From the NCBI GenBank assembly GCA_013396915.1, contig VWZL01003420.1, forward strand, positions 62,001-126,000: a stretch of DNA of 64,000 nt, in the 5' to 3' direction. Source of the DNA: Stercorarius parasiticus. Lineage: Eukaryota > Chordata > Aves > Charadriiformes > Stercorariidae. The notes below the pieces were generated by a model that was given only the letters and a program-made list of their open reading frames with translations, did no database searches and was not told the DNA's origin. The position numbers and the translations under genes are program-made. Shown one piece after another: positions 48,985 to 60,908 of the stretch (position 1 is the stretch's first letter; the number at the start of each line of letters is the position of its first letter).

Positions 48985-49450
48985 GCTCTGCGCATACTGA
49001 AGACAAAAGACAGACAAAAAAGCTGTTTAGCGATACGAGTCAAAGGCAAAGTTTTTCCATGGCAAGCCGGCAGATGTCGAAAACATTGCATGAAATCTTC
49101 CGACTCCATTCCTCCGCCAGCACGAGCCTTAAGCCAAGTAAGTGCAGGCAAAGGAAGGGTTACTGCCTTCCCAGCTGTTCACACAAAAGGACACTTTGCA
49201 CCTGTTCCCAGTGAATGAAAGTTTGCTTTGTGTAAAAGCAGTTCATCACCCCAGCGCTGGCGTCAGGCAGTGGAGCGGGCAGAGCCCAGGCGCGTTCTGG
49301 CTGGAACCAGCGCGCTGCCGGGGAAGAGGGAGGCTGACGGGCAGGTCCCTTGCAATCAGGCTTCATTAGCTTTAACGTGTAAACATGCCCCCACCTGAAG
49401 GGTGATGTCATAGCAAATGCAAACAGCAGGGATGGTCAGCTAAGCGTAAG
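48985..49450. promoter_or_regulatory. CpG-rich patch, candidate promoter or enhancer
   Basis: CpG dinucleotides are dense at 49035-49130 (about seven) and 49250-49350 (about ten), against near absence in the surroundings. On the + strand an ATG at 49059 opens a 51-codon frame (MASRQMSKTLHEIF...). A consensus donor, CCAA|GTAAGT, lies at 49138. Downstream are motifs often found in developmental enhancers: ATTAG (about 49367), CRE-like TGATGTCA (49403-49410) and octamer-like ATGCAAA (about 49417-49423). No TATA box was found. An alternative first exon, an enhancer or a decayed CpG island are all possible. Confidence 0.3.
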
Positions 49451-52400
49451 CAAGAGAATGTGTATTTTTCGCTTTAATCTCAGCTCAATTTAGTTTACCG
49501 TATTTGCTTAGGGCTGGCATACTTTTCATAGCTACCAGTGGGCTACTATTCAGAAAGACCTGCACTACACTGCCCCTGTATAATTATAAAACAATGTCCT
49601 CCATGCTTCCTTTGATGTTCTCTTAGATCAACATCTCCTAAATTGTGGTTTATCTCAGACATTGCCATTAGGTTTCTGACAGGCCCTCAGCTGGGGTGAA
49701 TGAGTGTAGATCTGTGGGACCTCAGGGGAGCCCCAGAAGTTCATGCCAGCAGAGAGCGTCTGGGCTGTCTTGGAAAAGTCAGTTCTCGGCTGACACGGTC
49801 ATGGCAAAGGCATGGACTATGGTCAGAGCTGAGAAAGCAAGAGGAGCTAGGCAAGTATTTCTATATTAAAAAAAAAAAAAAGAGAATTAAAACCCAAATC
49901 CCATAACTAAAATAGCAGCTTCTCCTTTTCTCATGCCAACTGGTGACCCAGCAGTTTAGACACTTCTCCTCCTCAGCACAGGGGTCACAAACAGGGCACA
50001 TGGGCCACCCGTCTGGGCCAGTGTGGCAGCAGCGGGGTAGACCCATATTTCCTCTACATCTTCACCCCTCTGACCCTCAGAATATATCACTCCCCACCCC
50101 CATGTTAATCCTGGGGTCTTTACTTCGGAGCTTATAATAAATCAATAGACAGTAAAAGAAAATCCCTGTGGGAGCAGCAATTGTGGCCCTGTTATAAAAG
50201 CTTAAATTCCCCACCTGCCACTTGACCAGCAAAAAGCTTGGATTCCCCACTCCAGTCAAGATTATGTAAAACTATTCAAATCCTGAGTGACAGTATTTAT
50301 GAAGACAGCTGTTGGGCTCTCCAACTGGGGGAGGCAGAGGCAAATGCTGTGGAGTCCAGTAAGAGCTGTCCTGCTATTCACCCTCCCAGAGATCCTTACA
50401 ATGCCTTTTTTTTTCTTTTTTTCTTTTTTTTTCTGTCCAGGTGGAGGGAAATTAATAATTAGTCAGAGAAATGAAAAATTCCCAAACCAAAAGTTCTCAG
50501 AAAAGCCCTTTAAAACAGAGACTGATTCAGAGACTGTTCTCCTCACACTCACTTCTCCCTCCCCCTTTTTCTCCCCACCATTTTTGTGTTGCGTTATTCA
50601 TCACAGAAAGTGGCAGAAGGCGGTGGGGTGAGATGCCTTGTGAACTGGTCATTTGTCAACACCATTCAGCTTCATACGTTTCTGGGAAGAAGATTACGCT
50701 AGAAAGATGTTATCAGGTTTTCAGTCAATCAAATGTTTAACCACTCCCCTTCATCTCACTGAAGCTCTGCCATTGCCAAGTATTGCCATTCTTGGTGGTG
50801 TTTCAAACTCCTGTTTACCAGCAGGGGGTTGAAATTCAGTAAAACAAAGTGGTTTCCCATGGCAGTGGTTACCATGCATTGGGGAAGGCTGGAGCAAAAA
50901 TCCCAGCCACTCACCATGAGAGTGGCCCTGTTGAAAGCCCTGTTGACTTCCCTGTGTTCATTGGGTTCTGAATGCCCATGCTGTAATTACAGGAGTAATT
51001 GGAGAAGCCTGTCTGTTTACACCTCTTTTTTTCAAAGACTAAGCTTCCACAGAAGTCAATAAGGAATTTATTTTTTGCTGGGAGGTGGATCAGGCCAATG
51101 AAGTTTTACTGAATGTGCAGTGTTCATTTGACCTACATCACATCTGAGATCAGCTCTAACAATATAATATATCAGCATTTGATAAAACCTCCAAGACGCA
51201 TAACAAAAACATACACAAAACACACCTATTGCACTATGACTGTAATCTTTTCAACCTTGTCTTTAGTTCTGATCAGGAGCTTATTTCTTATCTTTGTTGC
51301 ATTTGTACAGTTACATTTTTCATGTGCAGGCCTTGGCCTTTAATTTGTTTGGTTTGGCAACACAGAGATACCATAAAACTATACCAAGAGGAAACCTGGA
51401 AATTCCCTTGCACAGAGGCAGTCCTGTGGCAGTCAGGTCAAACTCAGACATGGGCAGTGCAGGGCATGGCCACAGTCCTTGCACTCCCACTGGAGACAAA
51501 CCAGGATCGGGTTTGTCTCATGTAACATCAGTCATCAAAATGTAGGTGCCTAACCCCCTCCCAGCCTAGCTTTCTGAGAGAGGCTGGATGAATTGCCCAC
51601 TGGAGCTGCCCTATCTACATAGACTACAGGAGGCTAGCTGAGCCCAAATGACTTTTATATAGCTAAGAGAAGGTAAAGCCAGTCTGGACCTAGGGGTCAT
51701 CACACCCCTGAAGTTCATGCCATTATTTCAATCTTCCACAGAACTGAAAAAAGGAGAATTAGTTTTCTTTAGTGTCCTTTATTCTCTTAGCATCCAAAAT
51801 ACAAGCCAGAGCACTCACAGCTGCAAATCTCCCGATCAAAAAGTTAGACTTCTGAATGAAACTTTCACAGATGAGAAGGCAAAAAAAATAAAAGCAATGG
51901 CAAACATGAATTATGATGTAAAGAGAATCATTGTGCAAAGTCTTTCATTTAATGAGGTAAAGTTATATGATTAATTTTAAACAACAGAATTCATGTCACT
52001 GTATTAATTTACTTAATAATGAATACTTCTTTCTGACTGGTTATTGGCTACGAATGTTGAGGCAGCGGATGGGCAAGCAGAACATGTATACCCCCTAAAA
52101 TGAACTGAACACTCCGGATCCAGAGAGACTGTCTGCTTCCTTTGCAGGACTGAGGAGCATTTGGTGCAGTTAAGATGAAATGAGAATGGAAGGCACACAA
52201 TCCTTCACAGAAAAAGTTCTTATATATGCTACTATACTGCATTTATAGCTAATTATTTCACCATGTGAACAGCTCATAGAAGCAGGTTTCAATTACAAAT
52301 ACTTATGCACATGACAAAAAAATAACAGTTAGAAAACGTTTATCCTTGCCTGATTTGCCTTGTCAAAACATACACATTCATTCTTTTCTTTGCCTTTTTT

Positions 52401-55400
52401 TTCTGAAGAAACATCACTGTAATGTATTAAAAAGCTTCACAGCAGAAAGGGAGCAGGAGTCACCATCAGGTTGCATCTCTGCACCACTATTCACCACCAG
52501 AGAACATATTCTAAAAAGGCCAGGACAAGGAGAGAGAAAAACTAAAGTCTAATTTGAGAACGGGATCTTTGGAAGGGTAATTTCCTTACTGAAGTTCAAA
52601 GTACCCAGGTGACCCAGCAGCAGTTTCCCAGTGGTGCTGCCAATGGGCATGTTCTGGATAAGCACTGCAGTTGTTCTTCCCACACACATTCGGGACAAGG
52701 AGCGCCCCCCCTCCTCCACTGACGTCAAGAGGCTGTCCCAGGCACCTGGCACATCCTGGGATTGTGCTCAAACCACTTGTTAACCCAGCAGATATGTTAA
52801 ATGGAGTGAACTTGGCAGTTTAAGGTCAGTCCCCAGAGATAACATTATCCGAAGAGCCATTTGTCTCCAGTGGGAGCAAACACAGACATCTATCAGGCTC
52901 CTTCTTTCCACAGCTCCTGCCAGAACCTGATAGGAAAAAAAAAATACCAGAAATTCAGGAATCAGGGTTCTTGCTACCCTTATTTATTGACAGTGGTTTG
53001 TTTGATTTTATGATCTATCTGGCTATCTGGCGTGTAGCACTAGCAAGGTAGCAACAGTTTTAACCAGAGAAGCCTCAGGAAAGACCCAAATCATATATGT
53101 AATATTTCCCTTTCATGCTGCAACAGCATTCAGATCTGGCTGTGCCAGCACGGCAGTGCAGGCACCGTTACCCAGAACGTGAAGCTATACAGTTTTCGTC
53201 TTTATCAATTCCTCCCTTCTTTCCTTTTGAACTGTTCCAGACTTCAACACACACGGAGTTCAGAGAGAGTTCAAGCTCGCTGCTTACACCAGGAGGGCTG
53301 AAATCTTCGGTTTCCATTTCACAGGGATCGTTGCAGGTTCACAGAGCGGGTAAAAGGCGACACCTAATATTTGTGCCAGCCTGGCATTCACTCCGTGCTG
53401 CTCAGCCTCCCAGCTCTGCTCCTCGCAGAGCTGGGATAGAAATCCATTCGCAGATAGAAAGGCTTGGCACATCAAAGGGATGCTGTCAAAGTGGTAGGCC
53501 GAAAATGTTATCTGTCCTCTCATGTCTACGTTTGTTTGCAAAATCCACATTTTCTTTTCAATACAGGATTGTTTTATTTCCAGGCGCAGCTTGGAGTGAA
53601 TACTTTTCTAGGTCAGTATCAATGTCAAAATCAGTAACAGTCCTACTCCAGTGAGTACGCAAGAGAAAAATAAAACAAAGTACCCACACACAAAAAAAAA
53701 AAAGGATGAAGACATCTTCAGAAAGGAACAACTTTGTTTGGACTTGCAGAATGCTATCAGAAATGACCATGAGGAAAAAAAGACTTTTGAAACTTAGGGA
53801 AATGATACGCCATGCACCTTCTCAAATGTAGGCTTCAGATCTCATATTTAAAGGAAGGCATAATATATTGGTTTAGCTTATTGACTTATTTGTGGTCTGT
53901 GAAAAACAATGCATCATATAACAGACATCATCCATTAGACTACAGTGCATACTAAGGGGAGGAAAAAAGAAGGAAATACTGCATTCCTACAAATGGAAAT
54001 GTTTGTGATAAATGGAAGACGAGAGAATTATCACTGAACAGTGTGTTCCCAATACTAAAAAGTGCAACAATTTTTTAATCTTATTTTGAGCCCTACTGAG
54101 ACATTTGCTTCCAAAAGAAACTGACGGTAGCAAAAATAAGAGTACTGCTGCTGAATTAACACACTGTTTCATTTGCTGCTTTAAAGTGTGTTGTACCATT
54201 TCATGTTACCCCTTTGGTTTTAACAGATTAGGTGGCTAATCTTTATCACACGGGTGTAAGTAGGAGCGTGTCCCTTTCTGTTTGCTCGGAGAACAGGTTC
54301 CAGCACAGGGCATGCAGGCCATGGCAGAAGGCCTGTTCGTGGGAGGGATGGGGTGAGTTTCGCCCTACGGAGGGTACAGCAACTTGCTTCTGGACTTGCA
54401 GGTGCTCCCAGCCTGACAGTGTGAAGGTTTGCCCTTTTTCCAGGTACAGACAGTGCTACAGGTAAGCAACCAGCAGTTTGCCTAGATATTTTGTTCTCTC
54501 TCCTTGGCTCTGACCAGTGCGACATGGTCGCTTGCTCCTCGTCATGCTACAAATAGCAAACGAAATCTGCCCTGACGTTCTGTCACCTCCAAATCAAATG
54601 GGTCTTGCAAGTACATTTGGGTGGCAGGTTTGCAAAATTGTAGGCTCCCTAAGGCAGAGGCAGTGTCATCTGATGTCCTTGCACAGAACCCAGCAGAATG
54701 AGGCCCTAAACCTAATTTGCAGCCTCTAGGCACTACAGTAATATCACTAATGTAATACAAATGACAATGAGAGGAAGGGACACACTATTCACAATACTGA
54801 CTTCTTCCCATCCACAGATGCTTGGCAGGACTTCAGATCTGCATTTAGGGAGCATGTAGGCTTTGCTGAAATGGCCATTCTTTGCACAAACATGCCCCCA
54901 AGCAGCAATAAAAAGAAACAGATGCAGATTAACAATAACAAATCACATAGCCAGTGCGCTATACATGTAACCTAATGCATGTGAATAGTCCTACTGGCCT
55001 TACATCTGTTACAGAAGCACAGCCTTGTTGTAGACATCGTCCTCTCTCAAAGCATCAGCTTTCCCCAAAAGCAAGGAGTTTGAAGGCAAAGGGAACAGCA
55101 CCCACACAGAAACTGGGGGACACTGGAGAAGAGCAAAGTGGAGTAGAGCCAAACAAGCCCTCAAGATTTGAGACATCTTTTGAAAACTTGCTATTTCAAC
55201 TCCCTCTGCTTCCCGTGGGGAGATAGAGGGGGTGGACTGATTCATCCGTCCCAAGACCTAAGGAGCTTGTTATGAATCAAGGCGGTTAGAGAAGAGGGGA
55301 AGCCTGGATGACCTGCTTACACGGATCTCCCAATTTTTAGATGACTAACGTTGGGTGAAATAAATCTCACTTTGATGGCTGACTGAGTTATCTTGCCTAC

Positions 55401-55805
55401 TGCAGTGTCAAAAGTGAAGTGACACATGAGTAAGTACATCCCCTGCTGTCTGGGGCAGCCAGACCTCAGCCTGTAGTAGTTGTGACCTGCAGGCAAGCAG
55501 ACCACCTATAGTAGGGGCCTAACTTTGATATCATGTCTCCTTCCCTCCACCGACCGCACAGAGAGCCCAGGCTAGGACAAGGCTCAAAGCATTTATTGTT
55601 CTCTTGATCTTAGACACTATCATAGGTGTGACAACAAAATCATTCACACAGATGAGATGACCCAGAATCTCCAACAGTTCTCCTAACAGTTATGGATTAC
55701 GATGACACTATACATTTTGGAGGAGGGCTTCAAAAGTGCAGAGAGGGCCAGCCAAAGGAACTGACAAAATAGAGTCCATAAATCTATTTTAGCCCCAAAT
55801 GGATC
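49451..55805. other. Unique noncoding DNA with homopolymer tracts
   Basis: Single-copy sequence. A poly-A run (about 49867-49880) and a pyrimidine tract (50406-50434, ending in the acceptor-like CTGTCCAG) are simple repeats. The 179-codon frame at 53115-53654 has an 88-codon frame on the other strand and no domain. A motif style shared with old interspersed repeats appears at about 51050-51095 and 51543-51640. No gene is supported. Confidence 0.5.
54429..54467 (+). other. Candidate 18-bp microexon
   Basis: GCCCTTTTTCCAG (ending 54443), 18 bp GTACAGACAGTGCTACAG (54444-54461), and then the consensus donor GTAAGC. The spacing mimics a microexon, but the segment is too short to judge. The donor may instead belong to a longer upstream exon. 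Confidence 0.12.
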
Positions 55806-56066
55806 AAAAGAGAGAAAGAAAGAGAGAGAAAAGGAAAAAGGGAGAAAGGGAAAAAGACAGAAAGAGAGAGAGAAAGTGAGAAGGAAAGAAAGAGAAAGAA
55901 AGAAAAAGAAAGAAAGAAAGAGAAAAAGAGAGAGAAAGAGAGAAGAAGAGAGAAAGAAAGAGAGAAAGAGGGGAAGAGGGAAAGAGAGAGAGAAAGAGAG
56001 AAAGCGAGAAAGAAAGAAAGAAAGGAAGAAAGAAAGGAAGGAAGGAAGGAAGGAAGAAAGAAAAAA
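55806..56066 (+). repeat. 261-bp polypurine (GAAA/GA/GGAA)n tract
   Basis: Only three pyrimidines (55858, 55877, 56005) interrupt 261 bases. The left half is mixed (GA)n and (GAAA)n. The right end resolves into (GAAA)n and then (GGAA)n at about 56010-56060. It creates meaningless long frames: Arg/Lys/Glu-rich on the + strand and Ser/Phe/Leu-rich of 140-148 codons on the - strand. Mirror-symmetric stretches allow triplex (H-DNA) formation. Confidence 0.97.
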
Positions 56067-58403
56067 CTGTGGTGGGTGGAGTGTGCGTTTGCTTGTCTGT
56101 ATACCTACAGCTTTCTGTAGGAAGTCCAAGAACCTTGTTGCTTCTTCCTGTTTTTGAGCTGCCCTCTTGTGTCTTGTGATCAGGTGTTTTTGACTTGTAT
56201 GAATTCACACCACCGTTTGTCTGCATCCTCTTGGCATGTACAGAGACTGAGAGTCAATGACCTTCCACACTACCTCCACTGCTCCTCTCAAAGGATCTAT
56301 TATGTGGCTCACTGGAAGAGCACAAGCCTGGTTCTGTTTGAGTCAGCATGACTCTTACAGTATAAACACTGAAAAAAAACCTCTCCACGTAGCTAGCCTC
56401 ATTTTGCATTAGTCAGGAAAGGTCAAGGCAAAATTAGAGTCAGGATAAAATTGGTCAGGGTTTGGAATCAGTCCCACTTGAGTTTGATTTCCTGTTTCTG
56501 AAAAAAAACAAACCCCACACTGCCTCCCATTATCTGAACACAAAGTTTAGTGAATGTTGCTATACATGCCACACAAACACGTTTTACATACAGTAATTCC
56601 TTGAGTGCCTTAAGAAATTATCAGCATGAGTAAGAAAGCTCCACAGCTACCAAGAACCAGAAGAAATGTGAAGGCTGGAGTTTGTATTCTTTCCATCTCT
56701 ATTTATATTATAGGGTTGGTTTATTCAGACAATTGCCTCTAAAATTAGTGTCAATCTCTTCTAGAAGTACACCCAGGCCAACAGAAGAAACCAAACTGGC
56801 AGCTTCCCACTTTGTACCCAGACCCACTGTTGTGGATTCTAGAGTATTAAAACCAGCCTTAATTTCAAACTGGGAAAAGGCAGACAAAGCTGGCTTGATG
56901 TTTTGTTATTTTGCTAATCGGGCTAGAAAAATGAAAGTACGGTGTACCTACTTCATCAGAACTAAAATAATTAAAATATCAGTCTGTGCAGAGAGTAATT
57001 AGATGCATTATTGATTAAACAGCAGGAAAAAATGACAGTTTGTTAGCTGTCTGTTTTTAATGGGATATCTGTCAGTTAGAAATTCGATCTCCCCATTCCC
57101 TTCAGCTTCATCCCTCCATCTGGCAGCAAATCCTCATGGAAGAAGCAAAAAACAACATGAGACAGGCAATGAAATAACCTCTAAGCTTTATGGATTTGAG
57201 GATCCAGGAGGCACAAGGAAGCATTTCACATTAGTGTTCCAGCATTGTAGATGCCCAATAGATACCCCGTAGTATCCCAGAGAAGATATCTTCTTCAGTA
57301 GCATTAACTGGCAAAGATTTTCTTGCTCTGTGTTATTCTAGCCTCCGTACTTTCTTTTAGCTGTCTGCACCATCTTGACTACTGAAAGTATAGTGTTTTC
57401 TGAAAGCTTAGAGAGGAGGACTTAGGGTTTGGGGGTTTTATTTTGGTTTGGTTTGGTTTGGTTTTTCCTTCCCACAGCAACTCACTGTCCTCTCTTTTCT
57501 GCTGGACTATTTCTGGAGTGGAAAAAATAATCTCTGCTCACCATACATAGACATGACCTTCTCGATTTTCTTCTGAATATAAATTCTTTAGTACACATTA
57601 AAGTGGAGGTTTCTGCAACACTGGCCTGCTTTTCTCTGGCTGAAATGAAGGGTCATCATGGCTCACATCTTTCCAGTGATGGTGAAGGTGTGAAATCTTT
57701 CAGAAATGCAATGCATTACACGTTCTGGGAGTCAAACACGGACCTCTTTATCAATGCATTGTAAGAAGTTCTGTGTTCCTCCTCACAGAGACAGAGAAGA
57801 AGCAGGCAATAAGACTTAAAACTAAGCCATTTTATTCCAGAAAATACCTTTGATACTTCCTGATTCAGAGGCATGTAACCTTTCATCTTCAACTTCCTCA
57901 ACTCCCCACCATCATCCACTGATTTCCTATCTCCAGATACCCAAATGATGACTCCAGCTCTATTTCCCCCAACAACTCTGAATGTATGTCAGTACAACTG
58001 GTGTCTTCTCACACTCTCTACTGTACACTTTCTACTCCTCCTTGCCAGCCTCCTAAAACTGTTCATCCTGCTTTCTCACCAGCATTTACTCTGGCACAGA
58101 TCAGTCACTGCGCAGAGCCTTGCTGTACCCAGCAGGGTACTGCAGTTTGTGCAGTAACACATTCCCTCACATGAGTATGTCACTGCCTGTGAATGAGTTG
58201 TTACTCTAGAGCAACTGGGAAGATGTAACTTGGTGGGGAGAGAGCTAAAAAGTCCAGAAGCCAAGGTCCCTGGAGGAGACTTGGGAGGTTTCCAGGTGGA
58301 AAAATTTTGCCTGTCCAGACTGATCCCATCCCAGGTCTTTCCTCCTAGAGCTGTTCTGCTCCTCCATCACTGGGCATGCCCCCCCACCATGTCTTAGAAG
58401 AAA
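56067..58403. other. Unique noncoding DNA
   Basis: Single-copy sequence with a (TTTGG)n run at 57442-57466 preceded by CTTAGGGTTTGGGGG. Open frames are below 107 codons and unrecognised. Confidence 0.55.
57442..57466. repeat. (TTTGG)4 pentanucleotide repeat
   Basis: Four to five TTTGG units in a T/G-rich region. Confidence 0.85.
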
Positions 58404-58496
58404 AGACACAAGTGTTATTTCTTCTAAGCCCAGGCACAACAAGACCGTTATGTGCATGATCACCATGAAATATCAAGGAGACCCAGGAAGGACACA
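58404..58496. repeat. 93-bp direct repeat, copy 1
   Basis: Matches 59791-59883 at 91 of 93 positions (T/C at the eleventh base of the AGACACAAGTG-TATT block, A/G in CACC-TGAAA). Flanks do not match. In this copy the homology ends just before TGCAGCTTGGC. Confidence 0.95.
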
Positions 58497-58529
58497 TGCA
58501 GCTTGGCTTAGCCCCAACAATCATAAAAA

Positions 58530-58858
58530 TGTAGAATCATAGAATCACAGAATCATAGAATCATAGAATGGTTTGGGTTAGAAGGGACTTTTAAAGGTCA
58601 TCTAGTCCAACCCCCCTACAAGGAGCAGGGACATCTTCAACTAGATCAGGCTGCTCAGCACCCCATCCAACCTGACTCTGAATGTTCCCAGGGACAGGGC
58701 ACCTGCCACCTCTCTGGGCAACCTGTTCCAGTGTTTCACAACCCTCAACATAAACAATTTCCACCTTATATCTAGTCTGAATTTACCCTCTTTTAGTTTA
58801 AAACCATTACCCCTTGTCCTATCACAACAGGCCCAACTAAAAATTCTGTCCCCATCAA
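58530..58858 (-). mobile_element. CR1 LINE 3' end, antisense, 5'-truncated
   Basis: A clear CR1 copy. The tail (AATCATAGA)n at 58532-58568 is followed by GGTTTGGGTTAGAAGGGACTTTTAAAGGTCATCTAGTCCAACCCCCC. Then come the 3' part of ORF2 and the truncation point near 58858. On the minus strand, ORF2 is still open to its natural end (HWNRLPREVAGALSLGTFRV..., about residues 84-116 of the frame 58991-58641), consistent with a fairly recent insertion. It is only about 330 bp and lacks the polymerase, so it is inactive. Confidence 0.96.
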
Positions 58859-58975
58859 CAACAGGGGAATGACAGCCAGCATGACAATGGCCATGAGGAA
58901 CAGAGGGGGAAACATGTCTGGAAAGTCTCCTTGCTGCCTTGCTTAATCTTAATATCCAGTGTACTGAGCCATAGA

Positions 58976-59164
58976 TTAAATGAAAGAACAAGCTTGGGGA
59001 CTTCCTGGTAGAACCGCTGCCTCAGCTCCTGTATCACACTCACTTACAACATCAAGCACAGACTGATTGCACCCAGTAAAGGATGAAGGGACCATGCAAA
59101 GGAAGAGCAGCAAGCAGAGTGAGGCCAGAAGAACTCTTACAACTGGTTTATTTGCTCTGGGCAT
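58976..59164 (-). other. Minus-strand frame with signal-peptide look and splice donor
   Basis: The frame starts MPRANKPVVRVLLASLCL and continues with a hydrophobic LLLFLCMV core, then a cleavage-like SSFTGCNQ region near residues 26-34. This is a plausible secretory signal of basic N-end, hydrophobic core and small residues. A consensus 5' splice site, GTT|GTAAGTGAG, lies at about 59046-59038 on the minus strand, after about 39 codons. It could thus be a first coding exon, but no downstream exon or family is recognised. The alternative is a chance hydrophobic frame. Confidence 0.17.
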
Positions 59165-59763
59165 TGTATATACAATGACAAAAGTTATGTTGCTCCCATG
59201 TTGAAGTATGTGAACGACACCAGCTAGAAAGCCAATGGTGATAATCTGCTTGTCCTCAGTACTGGCAGTACTTCCCAGCTCTGTCTCAAGACCTCAAGGA
59301 AAGTAGTGCTGATTTGTGTGTTGAATGCCCTAGGGTGTGAGAACAAGGAAGCAAAGGATGTTCATCGTAGCCTTTTACTATTGATCTGGAATTAGTTTGC
59401 CAACCATTAATTATAAGCCAGTCAGCTTACACAGACAGAGTAATGCATAGGCAGATGCCTCTCATTGCCCACCTGCTGGAAGACCCATCTCATTGTTGGC
59501 AGGTGCGACACAACACTAGGAAGTGACATGGCCAAGACAAGCAACAGGCACACACCTCATCCAGGACAGCATGCACACCACCAGGGAGGTCTGAGAAGTT
59601 GCTCCAGAGCTTGCAACTAACACTTCAGAACAGCACCATTGATTGAACATATATGTCTTTTGTTTAAAGATAATAGACTGAACTAAATAAATAAACTCCA
59701 CAGTGAATCCAGCAGAAGGTGCAGGAATGTATGCATTTGCCCTTCAGACAAGGGCACGATTGC

Positions 59764-59786
59764 CTTCAGACAAACTTTGTCTGAAG
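59764..59786. repeat. 11-bp perfect inverted repeat, 1-nt spacer
   Basis: CTTCAGACAAA (59764-59774), C, TTTGTCTGAAG (59776-59786). It ends four bases before the second 93-bp direct repeat, and TTCAGACA is repeated again across the junction. Confidence 0.9.
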
Positions 59787-59790
59787 TTTC

Positions 59791-59883
59791 AGACACAAGT
59801 GCTATTTCTTCTAAGCCCAGGCACAACAAGACCGTTATGTGCATGATCACCGTGAAATATCAAGGAGACCCAGGAAGGACACA
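59791..59883. repeat. 93-bp direct repeat, copy 2
   Basis: 98% identical to 58404-58496, same orientation, offset 1387 bp. It is flanked on the left by an inverted repeat and TTCAGACA-type short repeats. Confidence 0.95.
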
Positions 59884-60867
59884 GCCAAGAGCAGAAAGGG
59901 AAAGGGAAACAACATATAATGATACAATGATTCAAAATCTGTGCAAATGCTAACAACCAGAGCTTGAAATGAATCATAAAACCAAGACTTTGAGGTCGTG
60001 ACTGTGATCTGAAAAGGCAGTGGATTGTTAAGACACGGTAGTATGATGCGGATAAAGTGAACGTCGAAGGAGAGCTTGGCACCATGTATAGCACGGAACA
60101 CAGCTCATTTCTGTTTTCTTGGTCTGCTTCCTCACAACTAAAGTCTAGAAGCTTATGCTAAGGCAAATAACTCCAGCTCCAGGAGAATAATTTCCTGACT
60201 TCTGCGCAAGAGTTCATTACTCAACAGGTGAGAAAAATGTGAAAAAAACCAACCACAAAACCCTCTCAGCAATAGAATGCTACTTATAAGAAGTGCTACA
60301 CCATTTTTAGAAGTTAGGAATAAGTAGGACAAAACAAATCTTCCTGCATATTTTGTAAGGGATTTTTGAAAACGTGTCTTAGTGCATTCTAACAAAAACT
60401 CCTATACACGTGCCAACATGATGAATTTTACTAATGAAGAGAAAAGCTAATTCAACAAATTTCTTACAGTGCAAAACAGAAAACTTGCTAGCCATTTATT
60501 TTCAGGAAATTCACTTCACTTCTATTGCTTCTTTTAATGTAAGTTGCTGAGCTATTTAAACAATTGACCTCACAACCTTTAAGGAGTTTAGTTCACAAAC
60601 CCGCATACAATTGTCCTACTAATTTAACATCTGACTTCAGAACACAACCTAAAATCATTAGCACTTCACTGTTTCTTTTTATTCTGCCTTTTTCTAAAGC
60701 AATATATATATACAGGCAGTTCTGTGTGTAGATACTTAACACATATTTAATATTAAGATATTTAAAATCTTTCATCATGGTGTTCACCTTAGCATATTAT
60801 CATTACTTTGGAAATATGCACCGTTTGACAACAGAAGATACCATATTGTAAAGTATTCCTAATATGC

Positions 60868-60908
60868 GCTTATATATATATATATATATATGTATAAAAT
60901 ATATAAGC
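60868..60908. repeat. (TA)n microsatellite within a palindrome
   Basis: GCTTATAT at 60868-60875 and ATATAAGC at 60901-60908 flank a pure (TA)10 run, so the whole 41-bp segment can extrude as a cruciform. Confidence 0.88.

Larger units (their letters stand above)
58859..59790. other. Unique DNA between CR1 and the second direct repeat
   Basis: Holds the minus-strand signal-peptide-like frame described separately. A short perfect inverted repeat, CTTCAGACAAA-C-TTTGTCTGAAG, lies at 59764-59786 directly before the second 93-bp copy. No other feature is seen. Confidence 0.5.

Noticed and set aside
50406..50470. Pyrimidine tract with CTGTCCAG as a splice acceptor
   Set aside because: Every frame after it stops within a few codons (ATTAATAATTAG) and there is no donor.
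53115..53654. 179-codon frame
   Set aside because: No domain, serine- and arginine-rich chance composition, and an antisense frame of similar openness.
55683..56226. Minus-strand frames of 140 and 148 codons, rich in Ser, Phe and Leu
   Set aside because: They are translations of the polypurine simple repeat and have no independent content.
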